Assembly: GCA_030605245.1 (NCBI GenBank)
Contig: JAUWIS010000001.1
Span: forward strand, 1 to 26,357
Direction of reading: 5' to 3'
Source of the DNA: Methanobacteriota archaeon
GTDB lineage: Archaea > Thermoplasmatota > JASEFT01 > JAUWIS01
DNA length: 26,357 bases
The notes beneath the pieces are model-generated. The model worked only from the letters and a program-made list of their open reading frames with translations. It did no database searches and was not told the DNA's origin. Made by a program: the position numbers and the translations under genes. Shown here piece after piece: positions 19,183 through 26,357 of the stretch (its first letter is position 1; each line of letters opens with the position of its first letter).

Positions 19183-19830
19183 ATGGAAAAAATCAAAGTG
19201 CTTAACTTGTATGCAGGGATTGGAGGTAATAGAAAACTCTGGCCTGATAAAGAGATAGAGGTTACTGCTGTAGAAATTAATGATAAGATTGCAACAGTGT
19301 ATAAAGATTTGTTTCCAAACGATAAAGTGGTTGTTGCAGATGCGCACCAATATCTTTTGGAACATTATAAAGAGTTTGATTTCATCTGGAGCAGCCCGCC
19401 ATGTCCTACGCATTCAGGTACAAACCATTTCCTTAATGCTCAAGGTGTTGTAAGGTACCCGGACATGAAACTGTATCAGGAAATAATATTCATCAAAGCT
19501 TGGTTTCACGGTCTTTATTGTGTAGAGAACGTGATACCATATTATGAACCGCTCCTTAATCCATACATCAGTGAAAGACATTGCTTCTGGTCAAATTTCC
19601 ATATATCAAACCGTAAAAAAGATTTGAGTATATCAATCACAAACTCCAGAGCCACTACAAGAAGAACAAGAAAGCAATACCTTAAATCGCTTGAATTGTA
19701 TCATGGGTTCGATTTGTCAAAATATAAACTTTATGATAAAAGACAAGTGTTAAGGAATTGTGTTCATCCTAAATTGGGAAAGTATATCTGGGATTGTGCA
19801 TTCAAGGAGAAACAAGATAAACTCGTATAA
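19183..19830 (+). CDS. DNA (cytosine-5) methyltransferase, compact phage type (215 aa)
   Basis: Motif I is NLYAGIGGNRKLW (S-adenosylmethionine site), motif IV is SSPPCPTHSG with the catalytic Cys, motif VI is VENVIPYY, and the C-terminus has RQVLRNCVHPKLGKYIW, matching motifs IX-X (Asn of the usual GN pair kept, Gly replaced by Arg). It transfers a methyl group to C5 of cytosine in DNA. At 215 aa it is shorter than typical enzymes of 300-400 aa, mainly because the target-recognition region is very short. No partner endonuclease is nearby, so it is likely an orphan enzyme protecting the element from host restriction. It shares one base with the ATPase gene. Confidence 0.88.
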   Translation: MEKIKVLNLYAGIGGNRKLWPDKEIEVTAVEINDKIATVYKDLFPNDKVVVADAHQYLLEHYKEFDFIWSSPPCPTHSGTNHFLNAQGVVRYPDMKLYQEIIFIKAWFHGLYCVENVIPYYEPLLNPYISERHCFWSNFHISNRKKDLSISITNSRATTRRTRKQYLKSLELYHGFDLSKYKLYDKRQVLRNCVHPKLGKYIWDCAFKEKQDKLV

Positions 19831-20750
19831 TGGTAAAGATACAACCAGGGAACCAGGATTATTACATGGATGGTTACTTGAAAAGTAACATGGATATAAT
19901 CAAAGATTTAATTAATGACGCAGACCATGATTTTGTAGGTATAGTGGATGGGTTCGAGGGCGTAGGAAAATCCGTACTGGCAATGCAGATTGGCTATTAT
20001 GTTGACCCATCCCTCACACTTGATAGGGTATGCTTCACATCCACAGAGTACAGGGATGCGGTCAAGAAAGCTAAGAAAGGACAGTGTGTGATATATGATG
20101 AGGCAATAACCGGCGCATTCAATCGTGAGGCTATCCAACAGATGAATGTTATCCTCATTAAGATGATGGCGCAAGTCAGACAAAAGAACCTGTTTATGCT
20201 TTTAGTGTTACCATCTTTCTTTGACCTTGACAAGAACCTGGCGCTGTGGCGTTCCAAGTTCCTGGTTCATGCAGTATACGGTAAAAGGTTTCAGCGTGGA
20301 TATTTCAAGTTTGCAAACCTGAACAAGAAGCAAGACATATATGTTAAAGGTCAAAAGACATACTACTATCCAGCAAGGGATAGCGCCTGGAACTTTAAGG
20401 GTAGGTTCACCAAACATTACACAATGCCTGAACGAGCATACAGGAATAAAAAGTCGCAGAGCTTTGAAGCTTCGGATTATCGGGTAGTCAGTGCCAGGAA
20501 AGCCAGGTCGCAGCGTGACAGCCTTATAACCATATTACTGAATATAGGATTTAAGCAGGCAGAGGTAGCATACTTCTCAGACTTATTCAATGAGGGCTTA
20601 ACCCAGCGACAAGTGGGGAATGTTGCACTCAAGTTTAAGAAATTAGAAAACAGTATAGACATTAATATACTTAAATCCATTAAGGATAAGGTTAAAGGTT
20701 TAAAGAGCCAGGAAAAGGTAAAAGATACAGCGCCACCACCAATACAATGA
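19830..20750 (+). CDS. P-loop ATPase, Zot/packaging-like (306 aa)
   Basis: Walker A is GFEGVGKS (about 43-50) and Walker B is CVIYDEA (about 86-92). The later segment with QVRQKNLFMLLVLPSFFDLD fits the sensor and arginine region of additional-strand ATPases such as Zot and FtsK/HerA relatives. The C-terminal part has a helix-turn-helix-like stretch (LTQRQVGNVALKF) and a Pro-rich end. Archaeal and bacterial membrane-containing or filamentous viruses use such ATPases for genome packaging or virion extrusion. It is next to the methyltransferase gene and coupled by ATGA to a zinc microgene. Confidence 0.8.
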   Translation: MVKIQPGNQDYYMDGYLKSNMDIIKDLINDADHDFVGIVDGFEGVGKSVLAMQIGYYVDPSLTLDRVCFTSTEYRDAVKKAKKGQCVIYDEAITGAFNREAIQQMNVILIKMMAQVRQKNLFMLLVLPSFFDLDKNLALWRSKFLVHAVYGKRFQRGYFKFANLNKKQDIYVKGQKTYYYPARDSAWNFKGRFTKHYTMPERAYRNKKSQSFEASDYRVVSARKARSQRDSLITILLNIGFKQAEVAYFSDLFNEGLTQRQVGNVALKFKKLENSIDINILKSIKDKVKGLKSQEKVKDTAPPPIQ

Positions 20751-20911
20751 CAGACTGCAAACATAATAAGACAGAGTTGCATTTTCATTACAGGAAAAAT
20801 TATTCTCATGGAAAAATGTCACAACAAAAACCTTATGCACCGGCAAAACTTGTCAATGAACATTGTATTGCATGCAAAAAGATAATAAGTAAATGGAGAC
20901 CAGGAAGATGA
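20747..20911 (+). CDS. Zinc-binding microprotein (54 aa)
   Basis: MTDCKHNKTELHFHYRKNYS has C-x-H and several His; later EHCIACKKII has a CxxC pair. This C-x-H / C-x2-C ligand set is like the one at 1915. ATGA overlaps join it to the ATPase before and the helicase-methyltransferase after, so the three are co-translated. Basic end (SKWRPGR). Role unknown. Confidence 0.6.
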   Translation: MTDCKHNKTELHFHYRKNYSHGKMSQQKPYAPAKLVNEHCIACKKIISKWRPGR

Positions 20912-23172
20912 TTGAAACAGATAAAAGATACTCTAATTTTTTAAGACAGAAGTTAATTTTAGAAAAAGAGTATGGGTTTGAAAGTTTAAACCTTCCAGAT
21001 AAATTATTTGATTTTCAAAAAGCAATAACTCAATGGGCAACTAAAAGAGGTAAGGCTGCTATTTTTGCAGATACAGGATTGGGTAAGACATTTATGCAAG
21101 TAGCATGGGCTGACCAAGTAGTTAAACATACACAAAAACAAGTATTGATAATTGCTCCTCTTTGTGTAGCTGAACAGACAGTAAAGGAATCTAAAAAGAT
21201 AAATATCAAAGTTGAATATGCTAGAGAATATAAGGATGAGGATATATTAATCACTAATTATGAGATGGTACACTACTTTAAGGAATCAATCCAAGATAAT
21301 AAATTCTCAGGAATTGTATTAGATGAATCCTCAATATTGAAACATCAAGATTCAAAAACAAGATCTAAATTAATAGAACTATCTAAACATATCCCTTATA
21401 AATTATCTTGTACTGCAACACCAAGTCCAAACGACTTTATGGAATTAGGATCGCAGGCAGAGTTTTTAGGGATAATGGATTCTGTTGAAATGTTAAGTTT
21501 ATTTTTTACGCATGATGCAAGCCAGACACAAAAATGGAGATTAAAAGGTCATGCGCAAGATGAGTTTTGGAAATGGCTGAGTTCATGGTCAGTATATATT
21601 AAAAAACCATCCGATTTAAATTTTTCAGATGATGATTTCATTCTTCCAAATCTATGTATGGAAGAAGTTAAAATTGGTGGTTTCATTGACTGTCAATTTA
21701 AGACCATGCAAGACTTGCAAAGAGCAAAAAAGAAAACACTAAAAGAAAGAGTGAAAAAATGCTCACAAATAGTAAACAATAGTCAAGACCAATTCTTAGT
21801 CTGGTGTCAAAGAAATGACGAATCAAAAGAGCTACACAGATTAATTCCTGATTCTGTAGAAGTGAAAGGTAGTGATTCAATTGAAGACAAGAAGGATAAA
21901 ATTATGTCTTTCACAAATGGAAATGTAAGGGTAATGATAACAAAACCAAAGATAGCAGGATTTGGCATGAACTGGCAACATTGTAATAAGATGGCTTTTG
22001 TGGGTTTGACAGACTCATACGAACAAATATACCAGGCAATAAGAAGATGCTGGAGATTCGGTCAAAAAAAACAAGTGAATGTCTACTTTGTTGTTCATTC
22101 TGTAGAGGGTAGAATATTACAGAACATAAAAAGAAAAGAACGACAATCAGAGATTATGGCTTCAAAGTTAATCAAGCACATGGCTAATTTTCAAAAAAAA
22201 CAAGTGCTAGAGATGAATAGAGAAAAGGCAATTTATAAAACAAATATGAAAGAAGGGACTAATTGGAAATTATATCTTGGTGATTGTGTAGAAGTGACAA
22301 AAAAACTTAAAGATGAAAGTATTGATTATTCAATTTTCTCTCCCCCTTTTGCTAGCCTATACACTTATTCAAATAGCGATAGAGATATGGGGAATAACAA
22401 AACATATGAGCAATTTTGGAATCATTTTAATTATTTTATTCCACAGTTGTTTAGGGTGCTTTGTTCTGGAAGACTAGTCTCGGTTCATTGTATGAACTTA
22501 CCAACTAGTAAGGTTAGGGATGGATATATTGGGATTAGGGATTTTAGGGGAGATATAATAAGAGCATTTCAAAATATGGGTTTTATTTATCATAGTGAGG
22601 CTGTAATCTGGAAGGATCCTGTAGTTGCAATGCAACGAACCAAAGCTAGAGGATTATTATGGAAACAAATCAAGAAAGACTCTTCTAAATGCAGACAGGG
22701 AATCCCTGATTATTTATTAACTTTCAGGAAACCAGGCGAAAATAAAAAACCCATAGCACATACAGCTGATGAGTTTCCAGTTTCAAAATGGCAACATTAT
22801 GCATCTCCTTGTTGGACTGATATTAGACAGTCAAATACACTAAATGTAAAATTAGCAAGAGAAAAAAGAGATGAAAGACACATATGCCCATTACAATTAG
22901 ATTTAATTTTTAGAGCTATTGACTTATGGAGTTCTAAAGGAGATACAATACTATCGCCATTCGTAGGAATTGGGAGCGAGCTATTTGTTGCATTACAAAC
23001 TGGAAGAAAGGCTATAGGCATAGAACTTAAAGAATCATATTTCAAAATAGCTAGCGAGAATTTATCAATAGCTATGGGGATGAGTAAACTAGATTATGGG
23101 AACAACAAGGTAAGAATTAATCCACACATGGCAAAAGGAACTTATGGTAATTCAAAATTGAATGATTTTTAA
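20908..23172 (+). CDS. SNF2-type helicase fused to a DNA N4/N6 methyltransferase (754 aa)
   Basis: Start chosen at ATG 20908 (ATGA overlap, AGGAAG upstream); an in-frame ATG is at 20893. Helicase part: Walker A DTGLGKT (55-61), motif II LDESS (138-142), motif III TATP (169-172), then motif V GFGMNW and motif VI QAIRRCWRFGQ (near 375-400). Methyltransferase part, from about 450: LYLGDCVEV, catalytic SPPF and C-terminal SPFVGIGSELF with GIELKESYF, the SAM site. This order is that of a beta-class amino-methyltransferase (N6-adenine or N4-cytosine). Fusions of this kind occur in phages and mobile elements; I take the helicase as a DNA translocase linked to modification. No endonuclease domain is visible. 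The gene looks more AT-rich than its flanks, a sign that it may have been acquired separately. Confidence 0.88.
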   Translation: MIETDKRYSNFLRQKLILEKEYGFESLNLPDKLFDFQKAITQWATKRGKAAIFADTGLGKTFMQVAWADQVVKHTQKQVLIIAPLCVAEQTVKESKKINIKVEYAREYKDEDILITNYEMVHYFKESIQDNKFSGIVLDESSILKHQDSKTRSKLIELSKHIPYKLSCTATPSPNDFMELGSQAEFLGIMDSVEMLSLFFTHDASQTQKWRLKGHAQDEFWKWLSSWSVYIKKPSDLNFSDDDFILPNLCMEEVKIGGFIDCQFKTMQDLQRAKKKTLKERVKKCSQIVNNSQDQFLVWCQRNDESKELHRLIPDSVEVKGSDSIEDKKDKIMSFTNGNVRVMITKPKIAGFGMNWQHCNKMAFVGLTDSYEQIYQAIRRCWRFGQKKQVNVYFVVHSVEGRILQNIKRKERQSEIMASKLIKHMANFQKKQVLEMNREKAIYKTNMKEGTNWKLYLGDCVEVTKKLKDESIDYSIFSPPFASLYTYSNSDRDMGNNKTYEQFWNHFNYFIPQLFRVLCSGRLVSVHCMNLPTSKVRDGYIGIRDFRGDIIRAFQNMGFIYHSEAVIWKDPVVAMQRTKARGLLWKQIKKDSSKCRQGIPDYLLTFRKPGENKKPIAHTADEFPVSKWQHYASPCWTDIRQSNTLNVKLAREKRDERHICPLQLDLIFRAIDLWSSKGDTILSPFVGIGSELFVALQTGRKAIGIELKESYFKIASENLSIAMGMSKLDYGNNKVRINPHMAKGTYGNSKLNDF

Positions 23173-23194
23173 AAAATGAACTAACGGAGTTAAA

Positions 23195-23782
23195 ATGATA
23201 GACAACCAAAACCAAAACCAAAACCAAAACCCAAACCAGGAACAGCACGAATATGAAACACAGATGTATAAACCAATGACTGACGATTATAATACTGTCA
23301 GGTTACGTCTTGATCCAACACCCACGCTTGACATGCTCCGGCATAGTTTACTCAGGGAATTCTATAGTGAGAAAGATGAGAAATGGTTGAACCCTAGGAA
23401 ACTCAGACCAATGCTAACACAAGAGGGAGTGGAAGATTTAATGATAGATCTCTGTGCGAGAATGTCAGTAGACAAGGTACTTGGCAATATCAAAGACATG
23501 GAATTCAATAACATCTTAAGAGAGATTGGCGAATCTATCTTAGGGTTTATCATGTTCAACTCTGAGAAATATGAGATACAGGAAGCAGATGTTGAACGTG
23601 TGTTCTATATAACAATGCACAGTGTAAGAATATTCTTAAGCAGAGCCAGGGGTGGTGTTGAAAATATCCATATCACGAAACAGATGCAGTACAGGGAAGT
23701 CAAGACAGCTAGGGATATGACACAACCACAACAGACACAGGCACCATTTGGTAAGTTTTTCGGTGGTGGTGGTAGGCAATGA
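23195..23782 (+). CDS. Hypothetical protein with Q/N-repeat N-terminus (195 aa)
   Basis: CGGAGTTAAA precedes ATG. The N-terminus is a disordered NQNQNQNQNPNQEQ tract encoded by a hexanucleotide repeat. A helical core follows (LDMLRHSLLREFYSE, VEDLMIDLCARM, DMEFNNILREIGESIL, YITMHSVRIFLSRA), then a polar tail ending in FFGGGGRQ. No family recognised. Flexible ends around a helical core suit a virion, packaging-adaptor or scaffold protein, and it lies between the packaging-like ATPase block and membrane proteins. Confidence 0.65.
   Translation: MIDNQNQNQNQNPNQEQHEYETQMYKPMTDDYNTVRLRLDPTPTLDMLRHSLLREFYSEKDEKWLNPRKLRPMLTQEGVEDLMIDLCARMSVDKVLGNIKDMEFNNILREIGESILGFIMFNSEKYEIQEADVERVFYITMHSVRIFLSRARGGVENIHITKQMQYREVKTARDMTQPQQTQAPFGKFFGGGGRQ
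23204..23237 (+). repeat. Hexanucleotide tandem repeat (AACCAA, about 5 units)
   Basis: Near-perfect tandem units coding for the NQ tract at the start of the 195-aa protein. Changes in unit number would keep the reading frame, so length variation is possible without loss of the gene. Confidence 0.7.
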
Positions 23783-23892
23783 CAACATGCAACGACTGCA
23801 ACAGTTATAATAAATGTGGTATAGACAATCTGGCATCGTGCCAGATGTTTCAGGACAAGACTGAACTAGAGGATGATGATGAGGAAGAATGA
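23779..23892 (+). CDS. Four-Cys microprotein with acidic tail (37 aa)
   Basis: MTTCNDCNSYNKCGIDN then SCQMF gives C-x2-C-x5-C ... C, like the gene at 18337 and the broken copy at 18710. The tail is all Asp/Glu (ELEDDDEEE). ATGA overlaps before and after. Likely a zinc-binding adaptor; function unknown. Confidence 0.55.
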   Translation: MTTCNDCNSYNKCGIDNLASCQMFQDKTELEDDDEEE

Positions 23893-24050
23893 TGCCAAAC
23901 TGTGAAGGGTGTAAGGAGAATCTGCAAATAGCTTATAATTGGCAGAAAATGGGTTATTGTGTGGCTACAAGTCCATCAAAACCTGAATGTTACCCATTCG
24001 GCAGGCACCATTATTCAGTCTGGATAGTAGACGATGAGGGGAGAGAATGA
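23889..24050 (+). CDS. Cys-rich microprotein (53 aa)
   Basis: CEGCKENLQIAYNW then GYCVATSPSKPECYPFGRHH: four Cys plus two His, a likely zinc site. Two consecutive ATG codons at the start, overlapping the previous gene, and an ATGA overlap with the membrane protein after it. Belongs to the same group as 17719, 18337 and 23779. Confidence 0.55.
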   Translation: MMPNCEGCKENLQIAYNWQKMGYCVATSPSKPECYPFGRHHYSVWIVDDEGRE

Positions 24051-24787
24051 CAGAGCTTGAATTTATTATAATGATAGTATTGATTTTCATGGTAATGCCT
24101 GTTTTAATGGTATTCTTGTTGATATGGTGGTTATGGAACAACCCTGTAAATGTTCAGATCAGCGAAAAAAAGGAAGGTGTATACTTAAGCAGCGGTGGCA
24201 AGTATAGGATTCGTGATGGTAAGCTGTACCCTATATGGAGCTTTTTCACAAAGATAAGCCGGCAATGGTTAGCTTATGATGTAATCATAAGCCATAAGAC
24301 TATCGAGAAAGCACCATTTAAGCTGTTTGGTGGTGTTTTCACCTTTGGCAAGTCAAAGACTATAAAGAAAGTGTACACTAAGCGATTGGCTGTAGATTAC
24401 GCAGATATCAAAGATTATCTGATAATCACTGAGGGGTTCCCGATAATCGGCGCAAAACTCACTCTCAAGCTTAAACGTGAAAAATCGCAACTTGTTCCCT
24501 GGCTGCCAAAGATAGAAGCTGACAGTAAAGGTGTGACAACAAATACAAGGATGGTCAAGATTGACAACTTACGAGAACAGCTATATGAAACAACCAAGAC
24601 ACCATTAAGCAAAAATGATATGATGCTTAAGGTTGTATTGCCTATGAGCTTAGTCTTGTTGGCTATTGTCCTTATCATATTTTTTCCAAAGATATACGAA
24701 GCAGTGATGGCAGGGAGCCAATCAGCCTTCGACCAAAGCAAGAGCGCCGTATTTGATTGGCTGCAACAAAACCCACCACAAGGTTAA
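24047..24787 (+). CDS. Membrane protein A of a paralogous pair (246 aa)
   Basis: An N-terminal hydrophobic helix (about 6-30), a soluble beta-rich domain of about 160 residues, a second hydrophobic helix (about 198-216) and a short C-terminal tail. The soluble domain has GVYLSSGGKYRIRDGKLYPI and GFPIIGAKLTLKL, which match GYVSKGGRYAVV and GVPFIGIKRELSLI of the protein at 25092 in order and position. The two genes are therefore duplicates. No known domain is recognised. Context suggests a virion-membrane or assembly-complex subunit. Confidence 0.7.
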   Translation: MTELEFIIMIVLIFMVMPVLMVFLLIWWLWNNPVNVQISEKKEGVYLSSGGKYRIRDGKLYPIWSFFTKISRQWLAYDVIISHKTIEKAPFKLFGGVFTFGKSKTIKKVYTKRLAVDYADIKDYLIITEGFPIIGAKLTLKLKREKSQLVPWLPKIEADSKGVTTNTRMVKIDNLREQLYETTKTPLSKNDMMLKVVLPMSLVLLAIVLIIFFPKIYEAVMAGSQSAFDQSKSAVFDWLQQNPPQG

Positions 24788-24812
24788 AGTTAAACTAGGA
24801 GGTAAACTAAAA

Positions 24813-24947
24813 ATGGGATTTTTAGACATGTTGAAAGAACCAGAAAAGAAAGATAATACAGACTATTGCACATGTGATGAGATTTGTCCACATTGTGGCA
24901 AACCAAAGAGGAAGAAAAAGTATAATCCAGTGACAGGGTTTCAATAA
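24813..24947 (+). CDS. Zinc-ribbon microprotein (44 aa)
   Basis: Start set at ATG 24813, with AGGAGGT about 9 bases upstream; an upstream extension of the frame overlaps the previous gene and lacks a site. The core CTCDEICPHCGKPKRKKK has four cysteines and a basic stretch, a compact zinc knuckle likely to touch nucleic acid. It sits between the two paralogous membrane-protein genes. Confidence 0.65.
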   Translation: MGFLDMLKEPEKKDNTDYCTCDEICPHCGKPKRKKKYNPVTGFQ

Positions 24948-24953
24948 CGAAAA

Positions 24954-25085
24954 ATGGTAAGATCAATCAAGATAACAAAAGTCAATGATAGGCTTTATTA
25001 TTTAGATTCAGAGATTGAAAACAGAACTTGTCTATCTTATAGGAGCATGATACACAATTTCCATAAGTGGCTCAAGAGGGGATAA
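24954..25085 (+). CDS. Hypothetical basic microprotein (43 aa)
   Basis: Reads MVRSIKITKVNDRLYYLDSE, then a short basic helix (HNFHKWLKRG). Beta-hairpin-plus-helix composition, one cysteine. Six bases after the zinc-ribbon gene, six before the next. No clear Shine-Dalgarno (AACGAAAA). Modest support from packing in the operon. Confidence 0.45.
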   Translation: MVRSIKITKVNDRLYYLDSEIENRTCLSYRSMIHNFHKWLKRG

Positions 25086-25091
25086 AGAACA

Positions 25092-25751
25092 ATGGTAAAA
25101 GGAACAGATTATTTGGAAATGCTCAATTTCAAGAGTATAAATATCTTCGGTGCGACAGGTAATATAACATCAATCATAAACATATCTTTGTGGGTTTTAA
25201 TAATATCCGCTTTGATAGTCATGATTATCAAGTTCATATCACACAGAGTAATGGTTGAAATACTGGAGAAAGTTAAGGGGGGTTATGTTTCAAAGGGTGG
25301 CAGATACGCTGTAGTGTATGATAGAAAAAACGATTTGGCATACTTAAGACCAATGTGGGGAAAAGAGAGATTGCCAAACTTTCCAAGTGAAGCGTTCCAA
25401 AAAACCAAAGGTGTACCATTCATCGGCATTAAACGGGAACTTAGCCTTATAAAAGTCAACAAATACAGTTACAAGGCAAGCCTGCCGGAACCAGGCACAG
25501 CAAAGACAGGCTCTATAAAATACCATGATACACTGAGTTGGATGTTTCTTGAACAGCGCCGGAAATTCCTGAAAAAGATAAGTAAAGAAAACATCTACTA
25601 TGTTTTAATGGTTATGGCACCAATAATAGTAATCCTGGCAAGTATTGGTATGGTAAGCTGGGTTATTTATGTTCATGCCAGACTAGATGCAAACTATGCC
25701 GCATATCTAGGGGAACTATTGAAGATTGCACAAGGAGCGACAGGGAAATGA
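25092..25751 (+). CDS. Membrane protein B of a paralogous pair (219 aa)
   Basis: A hydrophobic helix at about 28-49, a basic beta-rich domain, a second hydrophobic helix at about 171-191 and a short tail. The domain repeats the pattern of the protein at 24047: GGYVSKGGRYAVVYDRKN with DLAYLRPMW, then TKGVPFIGIKRELSLIKV. A duplication followed by divergence explains this. ATGA overlap with the next gene. Possibly the two form a hetero-oligomer in the envelope or assembly machinery. Confidence 0.7.
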   Translation: MVKGTDYLEMLNFKSINIFGATGNITSIINISLWVLIISALIVMIIKFISHRVMVEILEKVKGGYVSKGGRYAVVYDRKNDLAYLRPMWGKERLPNFPSEAFQKTKGVPFIGIKRELSLIKVNKYSYKASLPEPGTAKTGSIKYHDTLSWMFLEQRRKFLKKISKENIYYVLMVMAPIIVILASIGMVSWVIYVHARLDANYAAYLGELLKIAQGATGK

Positions 25752-25975
25752 CACCCTTAGAAAGACATAAACATATCAGTTTAATGGGGGAACCACCACA
25801 GTATGTTGAATGGTACATAAAAGAAGATGTTGAAAAGCATTACCTTGACAAACAACGAGTGAAGGGTAGTATTGAATGGTTAAAAACAGAGATTAGGAAT
25901 AGTGATATGGTTCATTATAAATGGTTGCTTCCATTAATAGATGAAGCGTTTAAACAATTTGGATTAAACAAATGA
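25748..25975 (+). CDS. Hypothetical helical protein (75 aa)
   Basis: Charged and helical (YIKEDVEKHYLDKQRVKG, SIEWLKTEIRNS, LLPLIDEAFKQFGLNK) without cysteine or membrane span. ATGA overlaps on both sides. No family recognised. Confidence 0.6.
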   Translation: MTPLERHKHISLMGEPPQYVEWYIKEDVEKHYLDKQRVKGSIEWLKTEIRNSDMVHYKWLLPLIDEAFKQFGLNK

Positions 25976-26094
25976 GCAAGAAAAAACATTATCCAAGATG
26001 TTGCGGTAAACCAATGCGAAACATCCAAACCAAAGTGAAAGACATACACTATAGCTATATGTTATGTGAAAATTGCGGGAGGAAGATTTTATGA
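25972..26094 (+). CDS. Zinc-ribbon microprotein (40 aa)
   Basis: YPRCCGKPM then MLCENCGRKIL: a CCG knuckle and a CxxCG knuckle about 25 residues apart, like half-sized rubredoxin-type or phage zinc ribbons. Coupled by ATGA overlaps to both neighbours. Confidence 0.65.
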   Translation: MSKKKHYPRCCGKPMRNIQTKVKDIHYSYMLCENCGRKIL

Positions 26095-26294
26095 CATATC
26101 CAAAATCAAAATTTAAGTTATTGATTGAAATTATTGAATCTCCAGAAGGAAAACATTATGTTCAGGTTGATATGGTTGAAAATGATGTAATTATGAAAGA
26201 AATAGGACTAGCCATATACACTATGAAACAGATTGAACAGAAGTTAATTGATAGGCAATGGGATAAAGAAGAGGGATATGAGATTGTTCAATAA
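26091..26294 (+). CDS. Hypothetical small protein (67 aa)
   Basis: Start chosen at ATG 26091, which has GGGAGGAAG in front and an ATGA overlap with the previous gene. The protein begins MTYPKSKFKLLIEIIESPEG; a three-strand beta pattern (LLIEII, HYVQVDM, VIMKEIGLAIYT) is followed by a helix (KQIEQKLIDRQWDK). It could be a small ferredoxin-like or beta-grasp domain, but this is not assigned. Confidence 0.55.
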   Translation: MTYPKSKFKLLIEIIESPEGKHYVQVDMVENDVIMKEIGLAIYTMKQIEQKLIDRQWDKEEGYEIVQ

Positions 26295-26357
26295 AGAGTT
26301 ACTTGCAGCCATGATACTGGGATCATTATTTGGATTGGTGTTAGGTATATTGTTGAC
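26278..26357 (+). CDS. Cys-rich single-pass membrane protein, 5' part (continues at 1-173)
   Basis: ATG at 26278 with GAGGGAT upstream, inside the end of the previous gene. It encodes MRLFNKELLAAMILGSLFGL and enters the membrane helix before the window ends. Reading continues at base 26 of the window in the same frame, giving a 75-residue protein described under the 1-173 entry. Confidence 0.75.
   Translation, partial: MRLFNKELLAAMILGSLFGLVLGILL
26333..26357. repeat. Terminal direct repeat, right copy
   Basis: Identical to 1-25. Removing one copy leaves 26,332 unique bases in a closed circle. Confidence 0.9.

Overview
The window looks like one complete circular archaeal mobile element, most likely a virus with a lipid-containing, possibly spindle-shaped or pleomorphic virion. 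Its unique length is about 26,332 bp. The last 25 bases repeat the first 25 exactly, and a 75-codon gene reads across the join. Archaeal signals include TATA-like boxes at the spacing expected for leaderless or short-leader transcripts, Shine-Dalgarno-led operons with many ATGA start/stop overlaps, T-tract terminators, an AbrB-type regulator, and secreted proteins rich in N-x-S/T sequons with C-terminal membrane anchors. The style of the surface proteins (LamG, Asn-rich Ig-like domains, N-termini of the type NKRGY..QD) recalls DPANN archaea or methanogens, but the host is not determined by the sequence.

Layout. (1) 26278 through the join to 2046, + strand: the junction membrane protein, a frameshifted radical SAM gene, a small serine recombinase and two microgenes, ending at an inverted repeat that separates convergent transcription units. 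(2) 11851 down to 2165, - strand: the structural module. It runs from a 1069-aa cysteine-free basic protein through a coiled-coil microprotein, a LamG membrane-anchored protein, a ribbon-helix-helix protein, a four-helix membrane protein, a 935-aa surface protein and two small membrane proteins to two small basic or zinc-binding proteins. (3) 11986-12255, + strand: an 89-aa two-helix hydrophobic protein with a strong promoter and Shine-Dalgarno and GC-rich codons, my candidate major capsid protein. (4) 15679 down to 12295, - strand: about 20 very small genes with short repeats at several gene junctions. (5) 15802-26357, + strand: the AbrB regulator, a structured probable ncRNA, iteron-like repeats with a winged-helix protein, many zinc-binding microproteins, an m5C methyltransferase, a P-loop ATPase, a helicase-methyltransferase fusion, a Q/N-rich protein and a pair of paralogous membrane proteins.

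How it works together (inference). Two methyltransferases without a recognisable nuclease would modify the element's own DNA. The winged-helix protein and iteron-like repeats may mark the replication origin, since there is no DNA polymerase or known Rep. The serine recombinase may resolve multimers or invert or integrate DNA. The P-loop ATPase would serve genome packaging or virion assembly, and the structural module would build a membrane virion with large adhesins. The most unusual features are the number of Cys-rich microproteins, the recurring gene-junction repeats, the DNA-level iteron array read in three frames, and the structured RNA at 16.0-16.1 kb.
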